Source: Sporobacter sp963663605
GTDB lineage: Bacteria > Bacillota > Clostridia > Oscillospirales > Oscillospiraceae
Assembly (NCBI GenBank): GCA_963663605.2
Contig: CAXXVF010000002.1
Location: 434,001 to 498,000 of the forward strand
DNA length: 64,000 bases
Direction: 5' to 3'
Numbering within the stretch: position 1 is the stretch's first letter; each line of letters begins with the position of its first letter. The translations under genes and the position numbers were made by a program. Below the pieces are notes generated by a model. That model was not told where the DNA came from, ran no database searches, and was given only the letters and a program-made list of their open reading frames with translations. This document shows positions 8,240 through 15,530 of this stretch, piece by piece.

Positions 8240-8455
8240 TTACGCGTGCTCTCCGCGCTCTTCTTCGCGTTCTCTGAACAATAGGGAGATCAGCCAGATG
8301 GCGGCCAGACCGACCAGCGTATAGATCACTCTGCTGACGGCTGCCGCCTGTCCGCCGAAGATATAAGAAACGATATCAAACCGGAACAAACCAATCGATC
8401 CCCAATTGAGTCCGCCGATGATAGCCAGGACGAGCGCGATTCTGTCGATGATCAT
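8240..8455 (-). CDS. DUF378 family small membrane protein
   Basis: 71 residues, start ATG preceded by AAAGGAGGAAACGGCT on the minus strand. It has two membrane helices with the DUF378 signature: IALVLAIIGGLNWGSIGLF, then a short loop and RVIYTLVGLAAIWLI, followed by a charged tail EREEERGEH. Size and motif match the family well. DUF378 proteins (YuzA-like) are of unknown function. It forms a single-gene unit. Confidence 0.88.
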   Translation of the reverse strand: MIIDRIALVLAIIGGLNWGSIGLFRFDIVSYIFGGQAAAVSRVIYTLVGLAAIWLISLLFREREEERGEHA

Positions 8456-8608
8456 AGCCGTTTCCTCCTTTTTATCGCTCCGCCGGCGGAACGATAGCTA
8501 CGTGCATAATATAACCGCGCGCGCCGGATTTATGCACTAAATACAATGAAGCAAAAAAATACGAAGCCGATGAATATGAATATTTTTTACAGTAAAATAA
8601 ATAATTGT

Positions 8609-8637
8609 TTGATATAATGACGGCGAGATTGTATAAT
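8609..8637 (+). promoter_or_regulatory. SigA-type promoter of the lrp-aminotransferase-apgM-ispE operon
   Basis: TTGATA (8609-8614), 17 bp, TATAAT (8632-8637), 44 nt before the lrp start. The region around it is very AT-rich. Confidence 0.65.
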
Positions 8638-8681
8638 AGATAAAATTGAGTTCAGGGATTATTTAAGTTGGAGGTTTTGTC

Positions 8682-9161
8682 ATGAACGAAATACTGAAAA
8701 TTCTTGAAAAAGAAGGCAGGCTTTCTGCACAGCAGATAGCAGCAATGCTCGATATGGATGAAAAGGAAGTTGAAGCAGTCATCGCAAAATGCGAAAAGGA
8801 CGGCGTCATTTTAAAATACATGGCACTTATCGACTGGAACAAGGTGACGGAAGAGACCGTTACGGCGCTCATTGAATTGAAGATATCGCCTCAGCGCGGC
8901 GAGGGATATGAACGGATTGCCGAGCGCATTTACCAGTACGAAGAAGTCGACAGCCTTTACCTGATGAGCGGAGATTTTGACCTTGCAGTATATATCACGG
9001 CGGACTCCATCAAGGATGTTGCCCAGTTCGTATTTGCGCGGCTTGCGCCTATAGACGGCGTCACGGCAACGTCGACGCACTTTTTACTCAAAAAATACAA
9101 GGAAAAAGGCTGCATATTCAGCTTGAGCGAAGAGCAGGAAGAGAGGGTGATGTTTGTATGA
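8682..9161 (+). CDS. Lrp/AsnC family transcriptional regulator
   Basis: 159 residues. The N-terminal winged helix (ILKILEKEGRLSAQQIAAMLDM, EVEAVIAKCEKDGVILKY) is followed by an AsnC/RAM-type effector domain with the SGDFDLAVYI segment. ATG after TTGGAGGT. The gene overlaps the next by 4 nt (ATGA), giving translational coupling to the aminotransferase. An Lrp-family gene joined to a class I/II aminotransferase gene is a recurrent Firmicutes arrangement, suggesting that it senses an amino acid and controls this operon. The ligand is unknown. Confidence 0.88.
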   Translation: MNEILKILEKEGRLSAQQIAAMLDMDEKEVEAVIAKCEKDGVILKYMALIDWNKVTEETVTALIELKISPQRGEGYERIAERIYQYEEVDSLYLMSGDFDLAVYITADSIKDVAQFVFARLAPIDGVTATSTHFLLKKYKEKGCIFSLSEEQEERVMFV

Positions 9162-10327
9162 TTGACTATAATAATCTCATAAGCGATAAAGTCAAGGGGA
9201 TCAAACCGTCGGGCATCCGGAGGTTTTTTGATATACTCGAGGAAATGGACGACGCCATCTCCCTGGGAATCGGCGAGCCGGATTTTGTGACGCCCTGGCA
9301 CATCCGCGACGCCGGTATCTATTCGCTGGAAAAAGGCTTCACGAAATATACGGGCAACGCAGGGCTCACGCGCCTGCGTACGGAGATCGGCCGGTACTTG
9401 AAACGGCGCTTTGACCTTGAATACAGCTATAAAAATCAGATTATCGTCACGGTCGGCGGCAGCGAGGCCATAGACCTTGCCGTTCGGGCGCTCGTGAACC
9501 CCGGTGAGGAAGTCGTCATACCGGTTCCTTCTTTCGTCTGCTACGGTCCGATCACGGAGCTGGCTTCCGCCAAGACCGTGTTCGTCGAGACAAAAGTGGA
9601 AAACGAATTCCGCCTGACGGCCGACGAGCTGCGCGCGGCGATAACGCCGAAGACAAAGCTTCTGATCCTGCCGTATCCGAACAACCCGACCGGCGGCATC
9701 ATGGAAAAAGCCGATCTCGAAGCGATCGCCGAGGTGCTGCGCGGCACCGATATCATGGTTTTGTCCGACGAGATCTATGCAGAGCTTACATATGGGCAGA
9801 AGCATTTTTCAATTGCGAACATTCCGGACATGTACGAGCGTACGATCATCGTGGGCGGATTTTCAAAGAGCCATGCGATGACGGGCTGGCGCATGGGCTA
9901 CGTCTGCGGACCGGCTGAGATCGTTGTGCAGATGCTCAAGATACACCAATACGCGATCATGTCCGCCCCGACGACCAGCCAGTACGCCGCCATCGAGGCC
10001 ATGAAGGAAGGCGACGACGATATTGAATCCATGCGCCGCGACTATGATTACAGGCGCCGTTATATATTGGACGGCCTGCATGCGCTCGGTATGGAGTGCT
10101 TTGAGCCCAAAGGGGCTTTTTACGTATTCCCGTGCATCCAAAGCACCGGTATGTCCTCAGAACAGTTCTGCGAGAAGTTCCTTATCGAGGAGAAAGTGGC
10201 GGTCATTCCGGGCAACGCCTTCGGCAGGAGCGGCGAAGGCTTTGTGAGGATGTGCTACGCCGCGTCCATCGATGACATCACGCAGGCGCTTTCCAGGCTC
10301 AGCGATTTTCTGAAAAGACATAAATAA
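9158..10327 (+). CDS. Pyridoxal-phosphate aminotransferase, class I/II
   Basis: 389 residues, fold type I. Visible signatures: GEPDF near the N-terminus, GGSEAIDLAVRAL (PLP phosphate region), PNNPTGG, LSDEIYAEL and the PLP lysine in SKSHAMTGWRMGY. The C-terminal half carries the substrate-carboxylate Arg region FVRMCYAAS. It transfers an amino group between an amino acid and a 2-oxo acid. The amino-acid specificity (aspartate, aromatic or alanine-type, as in PatA/AspC relatives) cannot be decided. Start ATG overlaps the lrp stop; apgM follows after 28 nt. Confidence 0.9.
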   Translation: MIDYNNLISDKVKGIKPSGIRRFFDILEEMDDAISLGIGEPDFVTPWHIRDAGIYSLEKGFTKYTGNAGLTRLRTEIGRYLKRRFDLEYSYKNQIIVTVGGSEAIDLAVRALVNPGEEVVIPVPSFVCYGPITELASAKTVFVETKVENEFRLTADELRAAITPKTKLLILPYPNNPTGGIMEKADLEAIAEVLRGTDIMVLSDEIYAELTYGQKHFSIANIPDMYERTIIVGGFSKSHAMTGWRMGYVCGPAEIVVQMLKIHQYAIMSAPTTSQYAAIEAMKEGDDDIESMRRDYDYRRRYILDGLHALGMECFEPKGAFYVFPCIQSTGMSSEQFCEKFLIEEKVAVIPGNAFGRSGEGFVRMCYAASIDDITQALSRLSDFLKRHK

Positions 10328-10355
10328 AACAGCAGACAAAGGGGCTGTCAGGCAT

Positions 10356-11585
10356 ATGAAATATATTCTTGTGATCGGAGACGGCATGGCCGACAATCCG
10401 GTCCCTGAGCTCGGCGGCAAAACGCCGCTTCAGGCGGCGGACATACCGGCGATCGACGCGCTGGCTGCAAAAGGGACGATCGGCTCGGTCCAGAACGTAC
10501 CGGAAGGGCTGCCCGCCGGCAGCGACACGGCGATCCTGTCGATTTTCGGATGCGACCCAAACGTATGTTACACGGGAAGGGCGCCGTTGGAGGCGGCCGC
10601 GGCCGGTATACGGCTGGAGCCTGGCAACGTGGCCTACCGCTGTAATATGGTCGCCTATGAAGACGGCGGCAAGCCGTTTGGCGAAAAAAAGATACTCTCC
10701 CATTCGGCCGGTTCGATCGAGGGAGAACAGTCGGCGCAGCTCGTTAAAGAGCTCTTTGACGATCCGGAATTCAAAAAGCTGGCCGATCAGGCCGGCATGC
10801 GCGTATATCCGGCGCTTTCGTTTCGGCATATCGCCGTACAGAAGAAAGCCGATATTGAAGGCATCGTCCTCATTCCGCCGCATGACCATCTGGGCGAGGA
10901 GATCGGGCCGCTTATGCCGGCCGGCTGCAAAAACGCCGAAACACTGAAAGAACTTATGATCGCATCACACCGTTTTCTGGACAGGCACCCGATAAACGCG
11001 CAGCGGCGCGCCGGGGGCAAACTACCGGCAAACGGCGTTTGGTTCTGGGCGGAGGGGACAGCCGTGGCGCTGCCGGATTTTGAAAAGCAGTACCATAAGA
11101 CGGGCAGCGTTATCTCCGCAGTGCCGCTGTGCCACGGCATCGCCGCGCTGACGGGACTTGATATCGTGACGGTCGACGGCGCGACCGGCGAACTGGACAC
11201 GAATTACGAGGGCAAGGTGGATGCCGCCCTGGACGTTTTGAAGACGCGCGATTTTGCGGCGATACACGTAGAAGCGCCGGACGAATGCACCCACAACGGC
11301 GACCTGAAAGGCAAGATGCAGGCCATAAAATGGCTGGACAGCCGCGTCGTCCACCCGCTGACGGAAAAACTCTCCGTCCGCGGAACGGATTACCGTCTGC
11401 TGCTCTTAAGCGACCACAAAACGCTAACATCGACGCGGGGGCACGACGGCGACCCCGTGCCGTATCTGATTTACGACAGCCGGAAGGATACAGCCTCTAA
11501 AGCCGCGTATACGGAAGCAGACGGACATAAAGGCCCGTATGTCGATGCGGGCGTGAAGCTTATGGGGATGCTGTTTGAAGAGTAG
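10356..11585 (+). CDS. apgM: Cofactor-independent phosphoglycerate mutase, ApgM type
   Basis: 409 residues. The alkaline-phosphatase-fold motifs of the archaeal-type mutase are present: VIGDGMADNP at the N-terminus, GSDTAILSIFG with the serine nucleophile, YTGRAPLEAA, VEAPDECTHNGD and LSDHKTLTSTRGHDGDPVPY (metal ligands). It interconverts 3- and 2-phosphoglycerate without 2,3-bisphosphoglycerate. Some ApgM relatives are proposed to act as phosphonopyruvate decarboxylase or homoserine kinase-like enzymes, so the role next to an aminotransferase deserves caution. It lies in the operon lrp-aminotransferase-apgM-ispE; SD AAAGGGG. Confidence 0.9.
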   Translation: MKYILVIGDGMADNPVPELGGKTPLQAADIPAIDALAAKGTIGSVQNVPEGLPAGSDTAILSIFGCDPNVCYTGRAPLEAAAAGIRLEPGNVAYRCNMVAYEDGGKPFGEKKILSHSAGSIEGEQSAQLVKELFDDPEFKKLADQAGMRVYPALSFRHIAVQKKADIEGIVLIPPHDHLGEEIGPLMPAGCKNAETLKELMIASHRFLDRHPINAQRRAGGKLPANGVWFWAEGTAVALPDFEKQYHKTGSVISAVPLCHGIAALTGLDIVTVDGATGELDTNYEGKVDAALDVLKTRDFAAIHVEAPDECTHNGDLKGKMQAIKWLDSRVVHPLTEKLSVRGTDYRLLLLSDHKTLTSTRGHDGDPVPYLIYDSRKDTASKAAYTEADGHKGPYVDAGVKLMGMLFEE

Positions 11586-11596
11586 AAGAGTAAAAA

Positions 11597-12469
11597 ATGA
11601 ACATTAAAGTCAAAGCCTATGCGAAAATAAACCTGTCCATCGATATCGTTTCCAGGATGGAAAGCGGCTATCACAACATGCGCATGATCATGCAGAGCGT
11701 AGCGCTGCATGACGAGCTGTCGATTGCCTGTGAGCAGGGGGCGGGCGTCACCGTGGCGACGAATCTCAGATACCTCCCGAACGATAACCGGAACATCGCC
11801 GCACGCGCCGCCGACGCTTTTTTTACGCATACCGGCATTTCGGGTTTTAAAACCGATATCGTTATCAAAAAGCATATTCCCGTCTGCGCCGGACTCGGCG
11901 GCGGCAGTACGGACGGCGCCGCCGTACTGCGCGGTATGAATACGCTTTTTAAAACGGGGCTTGACCGCAGCGCGCTTGAGCGGCTCGGAGAGCAGCTCGG
12001 ATCGGATGTGCCGTTTTGCGTTGCGGGCGGAACGGTTCTTGCGGAAGGAAAAGGGGAAAGGCTTATTGACCAGCCGCCGCTTCCGCCGTGCGCCGTTGTG
12101 ATTTGCAAGCCGCCATTCGCTATTTCGACGCCGGAGCTTTTTTCGAGGATCAACTGCGACAAGATACGTCTGCGCCCCGATACCGACGGGCTCATCGGCG
12201 CGCTCGAAGACGGGAACCTCCGGGACGCGGCGCGGCGCATGTACAACGTATTCGAGGACGTGCTGCCTAAAAACGCCGGCGCAATAGAAGAGATCAAGCA
12301 GCGGCTTTTGGACCACGGCGCGCTCGGCGCGGCCATGACGGGCACGGGTTCTGCCGTGTTCGGTATATTTGACGGTGAAGTCAAAGCCAAACAGGCCGGA
12401 AAAGACCTGAAGAAAGACTACAGGGAGTGTTTCCTGACAGCCCCGACCGGACGGCTTGAGATTGAATAA
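11597..12469 (+). CDS. ispE: 4-diphosphocytidyl-2-C-methyl-D-erythritol kinase
   Basis: 290 residues, GHMP kinase family. It phosphorylates the 2-hydroxyl of CDP-methylerythritol in the MEP isoprenoid pathway. Motifs: AYAKINLSIDI (motif 1), IPVCAGLGGGSTDGAAVL (ATP-binding glycine loop), and MTGTGSAVFGIF near the C-terminus (motif 3). The start is 11 nt after the apgM stop. ispE preceding sporulation gene spoIIR is an arrangement I associate with Clostridia. A terminator-like hairpin begins 22 nt after the stop. Confidence 0.94.
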   Translation: MNIKVKAYAKINLSIDIVSRMESGYHNMRMIMQSVALHDELSIACEQGAGVTVATNLRYLPNDNRNIAARAADAFFTHTGISGFKTDIVIKKHIPVCAGLGGGSTDGAAVLRGMNTLFKTGLDRSALERLGEQLGSDVPFCVAGGTVLAEGKGERLIDQPPLPPCAVVICKPPFAISTPELFSRINCDKIRLRPDTDGLIGALEDGNLRDAARRMYNVFEDVLPKNAGAIEEIKQRLLDHGALGAAMTGTGSAVFGIFDGEVKAKQAGKDLKKDYRECFLTAPTGRLEIE

Positions 12470-12480
12470 AACTTCATACG

Positions 12481-12510
12481 GTATAAAAAGAAAAAACCTC
12501 GTCGATACTT
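12481..12510 (+). promoter_or_regulatory. SigF-like promoter of spoIIR
   Basis: GTATA (12481-12485), exactly 15 bp, GTCGATACTT (12501-12510). This matches the forespore sigF pattern GYWTA-N15-GGNRANANTW at all -35 positions and all but one -10 position. spoIIR is a classical sigF target. Matched by eye. The -10 lies inside the 5' arm of the hairpin below. Confidence 0.6.
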
Positions 12511-12541
12511 GATTTAGCGGCTTAGTATCATGGAGGTTTTT
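12491..12541 (+). terminator. Hairpin overlapping the spoIIR promoter and ribosome-binding site
   Basis: The 5' arm AAAAACCTC-gtc-GATACT (12492-12509) pairs with AGTATC-atg-GAGGTTTTT (12524-12541), a stem broken by one 3x3 internal loop and ending in T residues. The 3' arm contains the spoIIR Shine-Dalgarno GGAGGT (12532-12537). On ispE read-through RNA it should terminate or hide the ribosome site. RNA starting from the sigF promoter would lack the 5' arm. Confidence 0.6.
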
Positions 12542-12545
12542 ACTT

Positions 12546-13151
12546 ATGAAACTGAAAAAATGGGAGCTGGCGCTCATTGCGGCGCTGGTGATCACGTTCA
12601 TAATAGGCGCAGGCCTGAAAAAAGAGCAGTCGGATCTTTCCGAAAAGCTCATCCGCCTGCATGTCGTAGCCAACTCGGATTCGGAGGAAGACCAGGCCCT
12701 CAAGCTGAAAGTGCGCGATGCGGTCACGGAAGATGTCGCAGGTCTCCTGGACGGCGTTACAAAGCGCGCCGAGGCCGTCCGGCTGATCGAGGAAAATCTG
12801 GACGAAATAACGGCGGCCGCGCGGGAAACCGTTATTAAAAACGGCTGTGATTTTGACGTAGCGGCAGCGGTTGGGGAGGAGACGTTCCCGACACGGGACT
12901 ATGAAACGTTTTCGCTGCCGGCCGGAGAATATACGTCGCTGCGCGTCGTGATCGGGTCGGGTTCGGGGCAAAACTGGTGGTGCGTCATATTCCCACCGCT
13001 TTGCGTTTCGGCGGCGACGGACGCCGGGGAGGCGTTAAGCGGGCTGACGGACGAGGAGATCCGTTTGATTACGGAGGAAGGGCCGGAGTACGTACTCAAA
13101 TTCAAGGCCATCGAGCTGATCGAAAAACTGAAGGAACGCCTCGGCCTGTAA
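12546..13151 (+). CDS. spoIIR: Stage II sporulation protein R
   Basis: 201 residues. SpoIIR is made in the forespore and secreted into the intermembrane space, where it triggers SpoIIGA to process pro-sigE in the mother cell. The N-terminal hydrophobic helix (LALIAALVITFIIGAGL) is a signal anchor. It is followed by the family hallmark KLIRLHVVANSDSEEDQALKLKVRDAV and the later segment GQNWWCVIFPPLC. Length and motifs are typical. The ATG at 12546 lies 8 nt after GGAGGT. It is preceded by a sigF-like promoter and followed by a terminator, so it is its own unit. Confidence 0.93.
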   Translation: MKLKKWELALIAALVITFIIGAGLKKEQSDLSEKLIRLHVVANSDSEEDQALKLKVRDAVTEDVAGLLDGVTKRAEAVRLIEENLDEITAAARETVIKNGCDFDVAAAVGEETFPTRDYETFSLPAGEYTSLRVVIGSGSGQNWWCVIFPPLCVSAATDAGEALSGLTDEEIRLITEEGPEYVLKFKAIELIEKLKERLGL

Positions 13152-13172
13152 AAAAATCGCTGATATAATGTT

Positions 13173-13211
13173 AAACGAAGACCCTGTGCTTTTGCATGGT
13201 GTCTTCGTTTT
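13173..13211 (+). terminator. Terminator of spoIIR
   Basis: Stem AACGAAGAC / GTCTTCGTT with a paired inner part around a TTTT loop, followed by a T-run. Confidence 0.75.
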
Positions 13212-13335
13212 TGTCTGCGCGGTTAAAAAATATTGTTGCCCTTGCCGCGCATTTGTTGTATTATATAGTTCCATACAACCATATTATGGAGATCGGTAAA
13301 TGTTCATATTTCGCTAAACGAAAGGAATGATCATT

Positions 13336-13956
13336 ATGAAGGTGCTGCTTATAAACGGAAGCCCGCACAAGGAGGGCTGCACGTTCACCGCCCTCAGCGA
13401 GGTAGCGGGCGCGCTGGAGAACAACGGTATTCAAACGCAGATATTCCATATCGGGAGCAAACCGGTTATGGGATGCACGGGCTGCAATAAATGCAAGGAC
13501 TTAAAACGCTGTATATACGACAATGACATATGCAATGAAATGGCTGAACTGGCCGTCCGCGCCGACGGCCTCGTCATCGGGACGCCGGTTTACTTCGCCG
13601 GCGCAGCCGGAGCGCTGTGCGCGCTTTTGGACCGGATGTTCTTTTCGGTCGGACAGCAGCTGTTACATAAGCCGGCCGCGGCCGTCGTCAGCTGCCGCAG
13701 AGGCGGCGCCAGCGCCGCGTTCGACCGTATCAACAAGTATTTCACGATCAGGCAAATGCCGATCGTTGCTTCACAGTATTGGAATTCTGTGCATGGCTTC
13801 GTGCCGGAGCATGTGAAAAAAGACCTGGAAGGGCTGCAGACGATGCGCACGCTCGGCAACAATATGGCGTGGCTGCTCAAGTCCGTCGAGGCCGGAGACG
13901 GTCCGGTGCCGCTCGATGAGCCGCCGCGCGTCACCAGTTTTCACGACGGTAAATAA
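13336..13956 (+). CDS. Flavodoxin-like NAD(P)H-dependent FMN reductase family protein
   Basis: 206 residues. A flavodoxin fold with the FMN phosphate loop INGSPHKEGCT (about 6-16), a Cys motif MGCTGCNKCKDLKRC (about 45-58) typical of IsfD/Isf-like iron-sulfur flavoproteins of anaerobes, and GTPVYFAGAAGALCALLDRMF around the flavin site. It is probably an NAD(P)H:flavin or iron-sulfur flavoprotein reductase; the physiological acceptor is unknown. I chose the ATG at 13336, 9 nt after AAAGGA; the in-frame ATG at 13327 abuts that site. The gene stands alone and ends at a terminator. Confidence 0.82.
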   Translation: MKVLLINGSPHKEGCTFTALSEVAGALENNGIQTQIFHIGSKPVMGCTGCNKCKDLKRCIYDNDICNEMAELAVRADGLVIGTPVYFAGAAGALCALLDRMFFSVGQQLLHKPAAAVVSCRRGGASAAFDRINKYFTIRQMPIVASQYWNSVHGFVPEHVKKDLEGLQTMRTLGNNMAWLLKSVEAGDGPVPLDEPPRVTSFHDGK

Positions 13957-13961
13957 AATTG

Positions 13962-13985
13962 ACGGGGAGCATTAATGCTCCCCGT
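13962..13985. terminator. Bidirectional terminator
   Basis: Perfect palindromic stem ACGGGGAGCATT / AATGCTCCCCGT with T-rich flank, between convergent genes. Confidence 0.75.
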
Positions 13986-14009
13986 TGTTTGTTTTTAACA
14001 AATAATTAT

Positions 14010-15326
14010 TTACCAGGATGTGCCGTAATCCGGCCGCGCGTCGTAGTCAAAGACGCGCGTGGCGTCGTAGAATTTTAAATACCGGTTGAGCTCATACCGC
14101 AGTGTGTCGCCGTCGGCATGCATCCGGTCGCAGATAACGGCGCAGATGTCCTTTTTGATTTTGGAATAAGACTCGATGCCGACGGAGGCGAAAACGCGGA
14201 AGCCCTTGCTCTGGAGATATTTGAATACCGCGCCGGTCTGCAGCACGTCGTCCCCGTCGGGCCGCGCGCCGAAGGGGTAGATCATCAGCTTCGTCGAACC
14301 GACGAGCGAGCCGACCTCGTTAAGCCAGCGGAGCGTGTCCTCCTTGACGAGCTTCATGCCGGAGGAGGATAAGCTGATGTGTCCCCAGGTGTGACTTCCA
14401 AAGTACCAGCCTGTCTCCTTGAGCATGGCAACGATCGGTTTGACGGCTTCGATCTCCTTTTGGCGCGCCTCTTCCATTTCCGCCGTCATGCCATGGGTGT
14501 CCGTCATGGTCCTGTAGCCGAGGATGCCCTCATAACCGGTCAGGCACAGACAGCCCTTTACGCCGTTTAAAGAGAAGTCGGGGTGTTCCTTGACAAATTT
14601 ATCGAGGATCGTTATTGCGTCGAGGTCCTGAGAGTATACCTCGTTTCCGTCCGGATCCAGCCCGTAGCTCCAAAGCTCGCCGTCTTTGATGACGAGCTTA
14701 TAGGGAAATCCGTTCTCAATCATGTAATTGTAATAGTTAGTGTCGTCAAAAGAAAGGATGAGCGGCTTTTTACCCTCGGGGATCTTCAGCGTGTTCCGCA
14801 CCATGAGGGGAGCGCCGTCGTCCCCGACGGTCTCCGTCCAGACGTCGTTCATATCGACAAGGATATAGCCTTTATCGTACATGCTCTGGAGCATCAGGTT
14901 ATACTCACTGACGGTCACCATGTAAGAATCAAGCCCCTGGGCCTTGGCGTCTCCGTCGAAAGCGAGCTCCGTATATGCGATGACCGGATGGAAGAACAGA
15001 TGCTCGACGATGCCGTCGTAATCAACAAGGTTCACGGCCGCGACCGACGGCTCGGCGGATGCCTCCGGTATCGAGACAGACGGACTGGCCGGCGCATCCG
15101 AAGCGGGCGTGTCCGACGGCGAAGCGGAAGGCGCTTGGGAAGGCGATGCCGGCGGCGTTGCAGATACGGCCTCCGGCGGCGTTTCTGCAGAGGGTTCCGT
15201 CTGCGACGGCGCGGGCGACCCGTCGGCTGCAGCGGCGTATTGGACTTCAATGCCGCATCCGCACAGGCCCGCCGTCAGGGTCAATATTAAAAGCAACGGT
15301 AAAAACCGCTTTCGTAAAATAAACAT
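14010..15326 (-). CDS. Polysaccharide deacetylase (NodB)-family lipoprotein
   Basis: 438 residues from the ATG at 15326 (GGGTG 6 nt upstream). The N-terminal signal peptide ends in a lipobox-like LCGC, then a Ser/Pro/Ala-rich linker of about 60 residues acts as a spacer to the membrane. The catalytic region shows LILSFDDTNYY (NodB motif 1, Asp-Asp) and FGSHTWGHISL (motif 2, H-x3-H), followed by YPFGARPDGDD. It should remove N-acetyl groups from a surface polysaccharide such as peptidoglycan outside the membrane. A large insertion separates motif 1 and motif 2. Single gene; the linker codons are compositionally biased. Exact substrate unknown. Confidence 0.82.
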   Translation of the reverse strand: MFILRKRFLPLLLILTLTAGLCGCGIEVQYAAAADGSPAPSQTEPSAETPPEAVSATPPASPSQAPSASPSDTPASDAPASPSVSIPEASAEPSVAAVNLVDYDGIVEHLFFHPVIAYTELAFDGDAKAQGLDSYMVTVSEYNLMLQSMYDKGYILVDMNDVWTETVGDDGAPLMVRNTLKIPEGKKPLILSFDDTNYYNYMIENGFPYKLVIKDGELWSYGLDPDGNEVYSQDLDAITILDKFVKEHPDFSLNGVKGCLCLTGYEGILGYRTMTDTHGMTAEMEEARQKEIEAVKPIVAMLKETGWYFGSHTWGHISLSSSGMKLVKEDTLRWLNEVGSLVGSTKLMIYPFGARPDGDDVLQTGAVFKYLQSKGFRVFASVGIESYSKIKKDICAVICDRMHADGDTLRYELNRYLKFYDATRVFDYDARPDYGTSW

Positions 15327-15491
15327 GATTACACCCAAATCATTAAAAAATCATTTATTAAGTATAATATACTATAATTCGATAAAATTCTCAATTTGTT
15401 TACAAATTATATCATGAAATTATTTTTTTCGACAATTTTTATGCATAAGTGGATATGTATACAAATGTTACGGACAAAAACGGCATAACTC

Positions 15492-15500
15492 TGTTATAAT
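15492..15500 (+). promoter_or_regulatory. Extended -10 promoter for addBA
   Basis: TG-T-TATAAT (15492-15500) precedes the addB ATG by 30 nt. The -35 region at correct spacing (GGACAA) is weak, consistent with an extended -10 element. Confidence 0.45.
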
Positions 15501-15530
15501 GAATATAAAAAACGCATATGAGGTAGTGAT

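Noticed and set aside
15000..15290. Long plus-strand ORFs rich in Arg opposite the deacetylase linker
   Set aside because: They are antisense reading of the Ser/Pro-rich linker codons; the minus-strand gene has lipobox and NodB motifs.
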